DNA from: Bacteroidota bacterium | GTDB lineage: Bacteria; Bacteroidota; Bacteroidia; NS11-12g; UBA955 | NCBI GenBank assembly: GCA_016868785.1 | Contig: VGFS01000002.1 | Location: forward strand, 28,050-92,049 | DNA length: 64,000 nucleotides | Direction: 5' to 3' | Shown: positions 18,874 to 27,933 of the stretch, piece by piece | How the letters are laid out: each line of letters opens with the position of its first letter | Position numbering within the stretch: position 1 is the first letter of the stretch | Translations under genes and position numbers: made by a program | Notes under the pieces: generated by a model | What the model saw: only the letters and a program-made list of their open reading frames with translations | Database searches by the model: none | Told to the model about the DNA's origin: nothing

Positions 18874-20415
18874 ATGGAAAACATCGTATTTATCCTCGCC
18901 GGACTCATTGTAGGGTTGGCCCTTGGATATGTTGTGTTTGTAGCGATGCGCAAATCACAGCTGGAAAAAGACAAGCAAAGCATCATTGAAGAAGCCAAAT
19001 TGCAGGGTGAGAACCTGAAGAAGGACCGTATTTTGGAGGCAAAGGAGAAGTACATGCAACTTCGTTCTGAGTACGAAAAAGAATCGAACCGCAGAAACAG
19101 CGAAATCGTAAACAGCGAAAATCGCATCAAGCAGAAGGAGCAGTCATTGGACGACAAAATCCGTGCGAACAAGAGCAAGGAGGATGAATTGGCCAAGACC
19201 AAAGAGCGTTTGGAATCGCAGATTGAGACCTACAAAGTGAAGGAGCGCGAGGCCCAGCAATTGATGGAGCAGCAGTTGGAACAATTGGAGAAAGTGGCGG
19301 GTTTGTCGGCCGCTGAGGCCAAGAACCAGATGTTGGAGAACATCAAAGTTCAATCGCACACGGAGGGCTTGACGTTGGCGAAAAACATCGTTGAAGAGGC
19401 CAAGTTGGGGGCTACCCGCGAGGCTAAGCGCATCGTATTGCAGACCATTCAGCGTACGGCGGCGGAAACGGCGATCGACAATACGGTAACCAGTTTCCCC
19501 TTGGAAAACGACGATGTGAAAGGCAGAATCATTGGCAGGGAAGGTAGAAATATCAAGGCATTTGAAGCGGCTACGGGCGTGGAAATTCTGATCGACGATA
19601 CCCCAGAAACCATCGTGTTGAGTTGTTATGACCCCATCCGTCGGGAGATTGCCCGTGTATCGTTAGAGCGTTTGATTCGCGACGGTCGTATCCACCCAGC
19701 GCGTATCGAGGAAGTGGTAGAAAAGGTGAAGAAGCAGGTGGAAGAGGAAGTGGTAGAGTGGGGCGAGCGCACCGTGGTAGACTTGGGCATTACCGGTTTG
19801 CATCCAGAATTGATTCGTTATGTGGGACGCATGCGTTTCAGAAGTTCATACGGACAGAATTTGTTGAAGCACAGCAGAGAGGTGGCGCGTTTGTGTGCTA
19901 CGATGGCTGCGGAGATGGGCTTGAACGTGAAGTTGGCGAAGCGCGCGGGCTTGTTGCACGATATCGGGAAGTGTCCTGACAACGACGAGGAAACCCCACA
20001 CGCTTTGTTGGGTATGAAGTTGTGCGAGAAGTTCGGCGAGCATCCTGAGGTGGTGAATGCGGTGGGTGCGCACCACGATGAAATTGAGATGACATCGTTG
20101 TTGAGTCCGGTGATTCAGGCTTGCGATGCGATTTCTGGTTCTAGACCGGGCGCGCGCAGGGGCGATGATCAATATGTGGAGCGTATCAAGGAGATGGAAA
20201 ATATGGCGTTGAGCTATCCGGGTGTGGAGAAGGCGTATGCCATCCAGGCGGGTCGCGAATTGCGTATTATCATGTCGGCCGAGAAATCGAACGACGAAAA
20301 TGCCGATACGTTGGCCTTTGAATTGTCGAACCGCATCATGACAGAAATGCGTTATCCTGGACAGGTGAAGATCACCGTGATCCGCGAGAAGCGCAGCGTG
20401 GGTATCGCAAAATAA
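18874..20415 (+). CDS. rny: Ribonuclease Y
   Basis: N-terminal TM and coiled coil; KGRIIGREGRNIKAFEAATGVEILIDDTPE (KH); LLHDIGK (HD); GRELRIIMSAE. Confidence 0.97.
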   Translation: MENIVFILAGLIVGLALGYVVFVAMRKSQLEKDKQSIIEEAKLQGENLKKDRILEAKEKYMQLRSEYEKESNRRNSEIVNSENRIKQKEQSLDDKIRANKSKEDELAKTKERLESQIETYKVKEREAQQLMEQQLEQLEKVAGLSAAEAKNQMLENIKVQSHTEGLTLAKNIVEEAKLGATREAKRIVLQTIQRTAAETAIDNTVTSFPLENDDVKGRIIGREGRNIKAFEAATGVEILIDDTPETIVLSCYDPIRREIARVSLERLIRDGRIHPARIEEVVEKVKKQVEEEVVEWGERTVVDLGITGLHPELIRYVGRMRFRSSYGQNLLKHSREVARLCATMAAEMGLNVKLAKRAGLLHDIGKCPDNDEETPHALLGMKLCEKFGEHPEVVNAVGAHHDEIEMTSLLSPVIQACDAISGSRPGARRGDDQYVERIKEMENMALSYPGVEKAYAIQAGRELRIIMSAEKSNDENADTLAFELSNRIMTEMRYPGQVKITVIREKRSVGIAK

Positions 20416-20427
20416 TTTGTTGGTACT

Positions 20428-21162
20428 ATGTACCTGACCATAGATTTTGGCAATACGGCATCAAAATATGCCCTCTTCAGCGAAGGGGGCATATTGCGTT
20501 TTCACGGGGTGTTTACCGATGTGGAGTCGTTGTTGCAGTGGGAGGGGATGCAGGGACAGGCGCTTGCGGCTTGTATTTTCAGCACGGTTCGGAAGGACAT
20601 TCCTTGGCTCACGGGGTTGGATTGTGCGGTCCATTTGTTCAGCAGCATTATGAAATTGCCGGTGACGATGGGCTATCACACGCCGGAAACGTTGGGTGCA
20701 GATCGCTTGGCGGGGGTGTTGGGTGCGCAGTGTTTGATGCAGCAGCGGGGCAGGGTTGGGGCGAGTTTGGTGATTGACGCGGGCACTTGCATCACTTACG
20801 ATTGGTTGGATGAGGGGGGCTGTTACCAGGGCGGCAGCATTTCGCCGGGGTTACACATGCGGTATTTGGCTTTGCATCAGCAGACGGGCAAGTTGCCGTT
20901 GGTGAGTCACGAAGCTTTTTCGGGGCAGGTGGGCAAAAGTACGCATGAGAGCATTTTGTGTGGGGTTCAGCAGGGGATTGCGGGTGAATCGCACCGACAA
21001 ATTGCGTTGTTCCTCGAAAAACACCCTGAAGGACAGGTATTTATCACCGGTGGCGACGGGTTATTCTTGGCGGAACAACAGAAAACAGAGATATTTGTAG
21101 AGCCTATGCTCGTTCATTACGGGTTGATGCACGCACTTCAACATCATGAGAAAGCTCAATAA
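20428..21162 (+). CDS. coaX: Type III pantothenate kinase
   Basis: LTIDFGNTASKYALF; TLGADRLAGVLGA; VIDAGTCITYD; GGSISPGL; FITGGDG. Confidence 0.94.
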   Translation: MYLTIDFGNTASKYALFSEGGILRFHGVFTDVESLLQWEGMQGQALAACIFSTVRKDIPWLTGLDCAVHLFSSIMKLPVTMGYHTPETLGADRLAGVLGAQCLMQQRGRVGASLVIDAGTCITYDWLDEGGCYQGGSISPGLHMRYLALHQQTGKLPLVSHEAFSGQVGKSTHESILCGVQQGIAGESHRQIALFLEKHPEGQVFITGGDGLFLAEQQKTEIFVEPMLVHYGLMHALQHHEKAQ

Positions 21163-22528
21163 ACAATTTTTCCTAGCGGTTCTGGTAATTCTGGGAGCAT
21201 CTCAAGGTCGGGCGCAGTCGGCGGGTGGACAGAATCTCACGTTCTCGCCTTACAGCAATTTCGGGATTGGCGAGTGGATTGGCACGAATCAGGTACAGTG
21301 CGGCAGTAATTTGCACACGCGTTCTGGGGCGTACTCCTACACCATGCACAATCCGGCTACATTGGGCAATTTGTACTACACCACGTTTGATGTGGGTGGC
21401 AGTTTCAAGGGGGCCAAGATTCAGGCGGGCGACCAAACGCAGACCTTTCAGGGGGGCGGATTGGGTTATTTGAACTTGGGTTTTAGGACTTACAATTACT
21501 ACCACAGGCGGGCGATGTTGGACAGTGGTTCCAAGCAAAAGCGGATCAAGAGCACGCGCTATGCCATCAATTCGGCGGTTTCGTTGCAGCCATTGACCAC
21601 GGTGGGGTATCAGTATACTTTTCGCGATAGCACGCCATTTATTAACCGGACGACCCATGCCGGGTATGGTGGGGTGAACATGGTGGAGTTGGCGAATGCC
21701 TTTCGTTTTGGTCAACACATCAGTTTGGGTTACAGCGTAGGTCGCGTTTTTGGTCAGTTGAACGACCAGTCGATTTTCAGTGTGCCGGACAGCAATGATT
21801 TGAATTTGTTGGAGGACATCAAATCGGTGAACGTGCATGGTATTCAGCAAAAGGTGGGGATCATGACGTATTTCAAGTTGGATTCTACTTACCACACGTT
21901 GGGTGCGAGTGCGCAATTTTTCACTGGGGTTACGGGTGAGCAGTTGCGGTTGACGCGCACGATGGATTTGGTAGGGAGCCAGGTATACTTGGTGGACACG
22001 GTGTTGAATGCGTTGTCGCCGAGAACACCGATGTCGTTGCCCAGCAGTTTTGGCGCGGGATATTTGTTTCAGTACCGTCAGCGTTGGTCGGTGTCGTTGG
22101 ACTACCGCAAGCAGGTTTGGGGCAGTTTGGATCCGATGTTTTTTGATGCGGGCAGGCGATACATGGACCGCACCGATTATGGCTTCACGTTTACGTTGAA
22201 TCCGAATGATTTCAAACACCCGAGTCACAAGAAAATGCGTTGGCCGGTGCGTGTGGGGGGTGTGTTGTCGGAGACCCAATATTCTTTCACCAAACCCAGC
22301 GGGGTTGGCAGCAACCGCATCATACAGCATCGCGCTTTTGTGGGTGTGGGTGTGCCATTGGTTCGCAGATACTATGACAATTCGGTGTTGAGCAGTGTGG
22401 TTCATCTGCAGTTGGACTATGTTCAGCGGGGGTTGGCATCGGACGGGTTGGCCAAGGAGCAATTCATCAATTTTACGTTGGGGTTGCAGTTGGGTGATTT
22501 GTGGTTTCAGCGTAGAAAATTCGATTAA
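21146..22528 (+). CDS. Putative outer-membrane beta-barrel protein
   Basis: Signal peptide ending in SQGRAQ; alternating aromatic beta-strands; lies between coaX and lptC. Confidence 0.7.
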   Translation: MRKLNKQFFLAVLVILGASQGRAQSAGGQNLTFSPYSNFGIGEWIGTNQVQCGSNLHTRSGAYSYTMHNPATLGNLYYTTFDVGGSFKGAKIQAGDQTQTFQGGGLGYLNLGFRTYNYYHRRAMLDSGSKQKRIKSTRYAINSAVSLQPLTTVGYQYTFRDSTPFINRTTHAGYGGVNMVELANAFRFGQHISLGYSVGRVFGQLNDQSIFSVPDSNDLNLLEDIKSVNVHGIQQKVGIMTYFKLDSTYHTLGASAQFFTGVTGEQLRLTRTMDLVGSQVYLVDTVLNALSPRTPMSLPSSFGAGYLFQYRQRWSVSLDYRKQVWGSLDPMFFDAGRRYMDRTDYGFTFTLNPNDFKHPSHKKMRWPVRVGGVLSETQYSFTKPSGVGSNRIIQHRAFVGVGVPLVRRYYDNSVLSSVVHLQLDYVQRGLASDGLAKEQFINFTLGLQLGDLWFQRRKFD

Positions 22529-22530
22529 TT

Positions 22531-23112
22531 ATGCGGGGGCTGTTGGCCATAGTTTTGCTGTTGCTGGTTGGGTGTAGCGATACGCACAACAAGGTGGTGG
22601 TGAAGAAAAAGAAAGGCACTTTCGAGAGCGCGGAATATGCGGAGAAGGTAACCATTGAGTACACCGATTCGGGCAAATTGAGGGCCCGGGTTTTCAGTCC
22701 AATACTGATGGCGGTGAAGGCCAAGCGCAATCCTTATTTGTTGATGAAGAAGGGATTAAAAGTAGATTTTTACGATGAGCAGGGCGGGTTGGAGAGTTAC
22801 ATGACGGCGGAGTACGGCATCAGTTACATGGACGATAAGAAAGTGATCGTGCGTAACAATGTAGAGATTTTGAACATCAAGGGGGAGACGCTCAACACGG
22901 AGGAGCTGGTATGGGATCAACAGTCGGGGGTGATCAGAACCGACAAGTTCGTCAAAATCACCGGGGAGGATCAAATCACCACGGGCACGGGTTTGGTGAG
23001 CAATCAGGCATTCACGGACTGGGAGATCATCAATTATTCAGGAACAATCAATTTACCCAATGATAAAAAACCACGTCCTCGCCCTCTTATCCCTGGTCGC
23101 GGCCGCTATTAG
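22531..23112 (+). CDS. lptC: LPS export ABC transporter periplasmic protein LptC
   Basis: Lipobox LLVGC; YLLMKKGLKVDFYDEQGGLESYMTAEYGISYMDDKKVIVRNNVEILNIKGETLNTEELVWDQ...GTGLVSNQ. Confidence 0.85.
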   Translation: MRGLLAIVLLLLVGCSDTHNKVVVKKKKGTFESAEYAEKVTIEYTDSGKLRARVFSPILMAVKAKRNPYLLMKKGLKVDFYDEQGGLESYMTAEYGISYMDDKKVIVRNNVEILNIKGETLNTEELVWDQQSGVIRTDKFVKITGEDQITTGTGLVSNQAFTDWEIINYSGTINLPNDKKPRPRPLIPGRGRY

Positions 23113-23260
23113 CGGAACCGAGAGTTTGTTACAGTTTTACGCTACGGGCGTTGGCTCGGCGGCTGGCTGGCTGATGTTGGCGGTATTTGGCGCGAGTTTT
23201 TACTTTTACGTGGGGTTTAAAAAGGCCCGACGGGAGATGATGCAACAAGGCAAACGCTAA
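23060..23260 (+). CDS. Small membrane protein (66 aa)
   Basis: Two hydrophobic segments; overlaps the lptC 3' end; ends 22 nt before pheT. Confidence 0.55.
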   Translation: MIKNHVLALLSLVAAAISGTESLLQFYATGVGSAAGWLMLAVFGASFYFYVGFKKARREMMQQGKR

Positions 23261-23282
23261 ATCTTTATCTTCGCAAGGCGTC

Positions 23283-25616
23283 ATGAAAATTTCCATTGAT
23301 TGGTTAAAGTCGCTTTTGCCCACGGAGGCATCGGCACAAGAAATATCAGATTTACTGTCGGTTAGCAGCCTGGAAGTCGAACACTTAGACACTTGGTACA
23401 GTGCGGGTTCGGGTTTGGAGGGTTTTGTGATTGGGGAGGTGGTAACGTGTGAGACGCATCCCAATGCAGACCGTTTGCGGGTGACCACGGTGAATGTGGG
23501 GGGTGAGTCGTTGTTGCCGATTGTCTGTGGTGCGCCGAATGTGGCGGCTGGACAGAAGGTGGTGGTGGCGTTGGTAGGCACAGAGATTGTGATGTTGGGC
23601 AAGGAACCGTTTGTGATTGGCAAGGCGAAGATTCGGGGCGAGGTTTCTGAGGGGATGATTTGTGCGGAGGACGAGTGCGGATTGGGGAGCAGTCACGACG
23701 GTATTATGGTTTTACCCAACGATGCGGTGGTGGGTACTTCTGCGGCTGATTATTTTGGTGTGGTGAAGGACCAGGTGATGGAGATTGGCTTGACGGCCAA
23801 CCGGGGGGATGCGGCGTCGCATGTGGGTGTTGCCAATGATTTGGCGGCGTTGTTACAGGTAAAATTTGATCGCATCGCCCATCATGAAGGGACGATTGAT
23901 GGGGCATGGAAGAGCAAGGGCGCAGGCATTTCGGTGAGCATCGAGGATGCGCAGTGGTGCGAGCGATACATCGCTTTGGAGGTGAATGGTGTGCAATTGG
24001 GGGAAAGTGTGGCCGTTGTAAAAAACCGGTTGAGAGCCATAGGCATTGAGCCGAGAAACAATGTGGTGGATGCTACGAATTACTTTTTGCATCAGACGGG
24101 ACAGCCGAGTCATGCGTTTGATGCCGACAAAATACAGGGGGGAATTACGGTGCGATTGGCGAAGGCGGGGGAGACGTTGGTGTTATTGGATGGCAAGAGC
24201 ATCGTGTTGCATGGGGAGGATGTGGTGATTGCGGACGAGCGTGGTGCGATTGCGTTGGCGGGGGTGATGGGCGGACAGGCCACGGCGGTATCGGCGGATA
24301 CGAAGCGGGTGGTTTTGGAGGTGGCGCATTTTCATCCAACGGCGGTGAGGAAGGCGGCGAAGCGACACAATTTGCACACGGATGCGGGTTTCAGGTTTGA
24401 GCGCGGGGTGGACAAGCAGCATATGGCGGAGGTGGCGATGCAGATTGCCCAGCATTTGGAGCAGCATGCGGGGGGTGTTTGGACTTCGGTGAGCGAGTTA
24501 TATCCGGTGGTGTTTGCGGAGCGTGTGGTGGAGATGAAGGTGAGGGATTTGTCGGCGTTTGCGGGCTTGGAAATTCCGGCGGCTGAGGCGAAGGCGATTT
24601 TGGAGCGATTGGGTTTTGGGGTTGAGGGCGAAGAGGCATTGAAGGTGCGTATTCCGGGCTGGCGCAACGATGTTGAGCAGGTGGTAGATTTATACGAGGA
24701 GGTGATGCGGATTTATGGGTACGATCGCGTGCCGATGAATGGCAAATTGCAGGCGACATTGGGCACGTTTGAGGGGATGAAATTGCGGAAGTCGGAGAAT
24801 GCGTTGCGACAGTTTTTGTGTGATCAGGGGTTGTTGGAGGCGGCGACGAATTCGTTGCATCCGGCGGCTTGGTATCCTAATAAAGAAGATTTGGTGTATT
24901 TGAGCAATCCATTGAGCAGCGACATGGACGTGATGCGGGCGTCGTTGATTCCTGGGCTGTTGCAGTCTGTGGCTTACAACATCAACCGCAAGGCCGAGGG
25001 GGTGAAATTGTTTGAGTTGGGTCGGGTTTACCAGAAGACGGCGAAGGGATTCCGGGAAACACCTACTTTGTCGATGGTTTTCTGGGGCGGTGTGGCTGCT
25101 GAGAGTTGGGAGTCTAAGCCCCAGGAGGTTGGTTTTTACGATATCAAGCGGTTGTTGCAGGGGCTGTTGGTGCGATTGGGCAGCAAGGTTTCTGTAGACA
25201 CGTTGGAGATTTTCAAGGCGCCGAAGGCGTGGTTGAAGGCGGCCGATATTTCTACTACGGTTTGGTGTGTGGAGTTGCCTTGGCGAAAGCTGTTGAGCAA
25301 CAAGGGCGAGGGTTTTGCGGTTGTGTCGGCACCCAAGTATCCGGGCATGCGCAGGGATTTGAGTTTGGTGGTGGATACATCGGCCACGTTTGCTTCGTTG
25401 ATGCAGGTGGTGAAGTCGGTGAAGGCACCGCTGTTGACCGATGTGCGGGTTTTCGATGTTTTCGAGGGTAAGCCGTTGGAGGCGGGCAAGAAGGCGGTGG
25501 CGATGTCGTTCCACTTCTTGAATCCGGAGGCCACGTTAACCGAGGCGGAGGTCGACAGCAAGATGCAGGCCTTCATGAAGGCCTTTGAGGCATCGGGTGC
25601 GTTGATTAGAAAATAG
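23283..25616 (+). CDS. pheT: Phenylalanine--tRNA ligase beta subunit
   Basis: MKISIDWLKSLLPT; tRNA-binding domain; TANRGDAASHVGVANDLAAL; B5, B3/4 and anticodon-binding (FDX-ACB) regions. TATCTTCG at 23266-23273. Confidence 0.97.
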   Translation: MKISIDWLKSLLPTEASAQEISDLLSVSSLEVEHLDTWYSAGSGLEGFVIGEVVTCETHPNADRLRVTTVNVGGESLLPIVCGAPNVAAGQKVVVALVGTEIVMLGKEPFVIGKAKIRGEVSEGMICAEDECGLGSSHDGIMVLPNDAVVGTSAADYFGVVKDQVMEIGLTANRGDAASHVGVANDLAALLQVKFDRIAHHEGTIDGAWKSKGAGISVSIEDAQWCERYIALEVNGVQLGESVAVVKNRLRAIGIEPRNNVVDATNYFLHQTGQPSHAFDADKIQGGITVRLAKAGETLVLLDGKSIVLHGEDVVIADERGAIALAGVMGGQATAVSADTKRVVLEVAHFHPTAVRKAAKRHNLHTDAGFRFERGVDKQHMAEVAMQIAQHLEQHAGGVWTSVSELYPVVFAERVVEMKVRDLSAFAGLEIPAAEAKAILERLGFGVEGEEALKVRIPGWRNDVEQVVDLYEEVMRIYGYDRVPMNGKLQATLGTFEGMKLRKSENALRQFLCDQGLLEAATNSLHPAAWYPNKEDLVYLSNPLSSDMDVMRASLIPGLLQSVAYNINRKAEGVKLFELGRVYQKTAKGFRETPTLSMVFWGGVAAESWESKPQEVGFYDIKRLLQGLLVRLGSKVSVDTLEIFKAPKAWLKAADISTTVWCVELPWRKLLSNKGEGFAVVSAPKYPGMRRDLSLVVDTSATFASLMQVVKSVKAPLLTDVRVFDVFEGKPLEAGKKAVAMSFHFLNPEATLTEAEVDSKMQAFMKAFEASGALIRK

Positions 25617-25618
25617 AT

Positions 25619-25626
25619 TAATTTCG
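25619..25626 (+). promoter_or_regulatory. -7 box TAATTTCG, 4 nt before ATG 25631
   Basis: TAATTTCG-CAGC-ATG. Confidence 0.55.
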
Positions 25627-25630
25627 CAGC

Positions 25631-26413
25631 ATGGATTTGACCAGTGTACTTTATGAGAAGCGCGGCAGTGTGGCGCACATCACGTTAAACCGTCCGGATG
25701 TTTTCAATGCATTCGATGAGACTCAGAGTTACGATTTGCAGGCGGCGTTGAAAGAGGCGGCCAAGGACTCAGAAGTAAGGGTTTTGGTGCTGACGGGTGC
25801 GGGCAAGGCATTCTGCAGTGGTCAGGATTTGAAGACGATTGCTGGTTCTAAAAACCGGTCGTTGAGTGACTCATTGTACAAGCGATATAACCCGATCATT
25901 AAGGCGATGCGCGAGATTCCCAAGCCCATCATTGGCAGGATCAATGGGGTAGCGGCGGGTGCGGGTGCGTCATTGGCCTTGGCATGCGATTTCATTGTGG
26001 CTGCTGAGAGTGCTTCTTTTATTGAAGTTTTTGTGAATGTGGGTTTGGTGCCCGATTCGGGATCTTCTTACTTTTTGCCCAAGGCAATTTCGCCGGCGCG
26101 GGCCTTTGAGATGGCTACGATGGCACCCAAAATTTCTGCGGCTCAGGCCATGGAGTGGGGGTTGATCAACCGGGTGGTTGCGTTGGAGGGCTTGGACGAA
26201 GAAGTGAATAAAGTGGCGGATTACTATGCTCAGGCGCCTACGATGGCGGTGGGCATGATCAAGAAAATGTTGAACAAGGCGGGACATTCCGATTTGCAAA
26301 CGATGTTGCAATACGAGGCCTATTGTCAGGAGATTGCGGGCAGGAGCGAGGATTACAAGGAGGGGGTAACGGCTTTCAACGAGAAGCGCAAGCCTGTTTT
26401 CAAGGGCAAGTAA
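25631..26413 (+). CDS. Enoyl-CoA hydratase/isomerase (PaaG-like)
   Basis: VLTGAGKAFCSGQDLK; GVAAGAGASLALACDFIVAAESASF; GLVPDSGSSYFLPK. Confidence 0.9.
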   Translation: MDLTSVLYEKRGSVAHITLNRPDVFNAFDETQSYDLQAALKEAAKDSEVRVLVLTGAGKAFCSGQDLKTIAGSKNRSLSDSLYKRYNPIIKAMREIPKPIIGRINGVAAGAGASLALACDFIVAAESASFIEVFVNVGLVPDSGSSYFLPKAISPARAFEMATMAPKISAAQAMEWGLINRVVALEGLDEEVNKVADYYAQAPTMAVGMIKKMLNKAGHSDLQTMLQYEAYCQEIAGRSEDYKEGVTAFNEKRKPVFKGK

Positions 26414-26493
26414 GGGATTTTTCCCCTAGGGGAATGGTCAAAGAAGTGTCAACCCGTGTGAAAGATTGACATTTTGCAGTAATTTGCGGCCTT

Positions 26494-27933
26494 ATGATGA
26501 TTTTTCCTGTTGGAAACTTGAGAAAACGAGTATTGGCCTCTGTGGCCATGGGTTTGCTTTCTGTGGGGGTTGTGCTTGCGCAGGGCGGTGCTACACCGGC
26601 GGTAAATCTGCACGCCGATGAGCCTTGTGGTTTTGTAACGGTGTTGCAGCAATTGGAGCAACAGTATCCGGGTTTCAAGGCGAATTACGACTTGCAGACG
26701 CAGCGTGCGAAGGAATCGGATGCGCAGAAATTGGCGTTGCAGGGGTTGGACCGAAGGAAAAAGATCATCCGTGATACGTTGTATTACTACGACACGGTGT
26801 ACACCATTCCGGTGGTATTTCATGTGATTTACAATGTGGCCAACGAGAATTTGCATGATTCGCTGATCATTTCTCAGTTGGAGGTGTTGAACCGAGACTT
26901 CAATCGGTTGAATGCCGATACGGTAAAAACGCGTGCTATTTTTAAGTCGCGCGCGGGAACCGCGCGCATACAGTTTGAGTTTGCCAAGGTAGACCCCAAC
27001 GGGGTGGCCACCACGGGCATTGTCAGGAAGTTGACGAGCAAAGCCACGTTTGCTTCAACCGGGGGCAGTATTCAAGATTTGATGAAGGCCACGGTTACGG
27101 GGGGCAACGACCCTTGGGACCCCACCAAATATTTGAACATTTGGGTGTGTGATTTGAGCGTGAACAACCAGGACAATTTGTTGGGTTATGCGTTTCCGCC
27201 ATATGGTCATCCATCATGGACGAGTAGTTCTTGGGTGGCAGATAGCAGACAAGGAGTTGTATTGCACTACAAGGTGGTGGGCCGCAACAATCCAAGGGCT
27301 ACTGGCGCCATTGCTTCATCGAACAAAGGCAGGTGTGCGGTGCACGAGGTGGGTCATTTCTTTGGGTTGCGTCATATTTGGGCCGATGACCAATATTCGG
27401 TAAACAAGTGCTTGGTGGATGACTATATCGACGACACCCCATTGCAGGGCATAGGTGCGGGTTTTACCTGCAATTTGGGTGGCAACACGTGTGTGGAGCC
27501 GAAGAACGACATGCCCGACATGTTCGAGAATTACATGGATTATTCTACCGAGGCTTGTCAGAACATGTTCACAAGGCAGCAGGTGCAGATGATGCGCACA
27601 TCGATCACGGATTTCCGCACGGAGTTACCGATTAAGCGGGAGATTATCACAAGGATGCGGATTTTTGACACGGTGGTGTACGACGAGGTATTGATTTATC
27701 CGGTGGATACGGAGTCGGATGTGGTGGTGGAGATCCGCAACGAGGACATTTTGGAACAGTTGGACGTTCAGTTTTTTGATTTGTTGGGCAGGAAGGTGAC
27801 GGAAGTCTACAAATTGAGCAAAAATGAAACCCGGTTCGACACCCAAACGTGGGCTTCTGGGTACTACGTGGCGGTGTTAAAACGCACCTCTGACGGCAAG
27901 GTGATTCGCAAGCAGAAGTTGTTTGTGGACTAA
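26494..27933 (+). CDS. Secreted M43-family (cytophagalysin-like) zinc metalloprotease with T9SS sorting domain
   Basis: HEVGHFFGLRHIW (HExxHxxGxxH); NYMDYSTEACQNMFT Met-turn; C-terminus VQFFDLLGRKVTEVYKLSKNETRFDTQTWASGYYVAVLKRTSDGKVIRKQKLFVD. Confidence 0.9.
   Translation: MMIFPVGNLRKRVLASVAMGLLSVGVVLAQGGATPAVNLHADEPCGFVTVLQQLEQQYPGFKANYDLQTQRAKESDAQKLALQGLDRRKKIIRDTLYYYDTVYTIPVVFHVIYNVANENLHDSLIISQLEVLNRDFNRLNADTVKTRAIFKSRAGTARIQFEFAKVDPNGVATTGIVRKLTSKATFASTGGSIQDLMKATVTGGNDPWDPTKYLNIWVCDLSVNNQDNLLGYAFPPYGHPSWTSSSWVADSRQGVVLHYKVVGRNNPRATGAIASSNKGRCAVHEVGHFFGLRHIWADDQYSVNKCLVDDYIDDTPLQGIGAGFTCNLGGNTCVEPKNDMPDMFENYMDYSTEACQNMFTRQQVQMMRTSITDFRTELPIKREIITRMRIFDTVVYDEVLIYPVDTESDVVVEIRNEDILEQLDVQFFDLLGRKVTEVYKLSKNETRFDTQTWASGYYVAVLKRTSDGKVIRKQKLFVD

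Noticed and set aside
21173-22462. 429-aa minus-strand ORF
   Set aside because: Antisense to the putative OM protein (21146-22528), which has a signal peptide and operon context; the antisense peptide has no family features and is Arg/His/Gln-rich as expected from reading skewed DNA backwards.
24690-25514. 274-aa minus-strand ORF
   Set aside because: Antisense to pheT.
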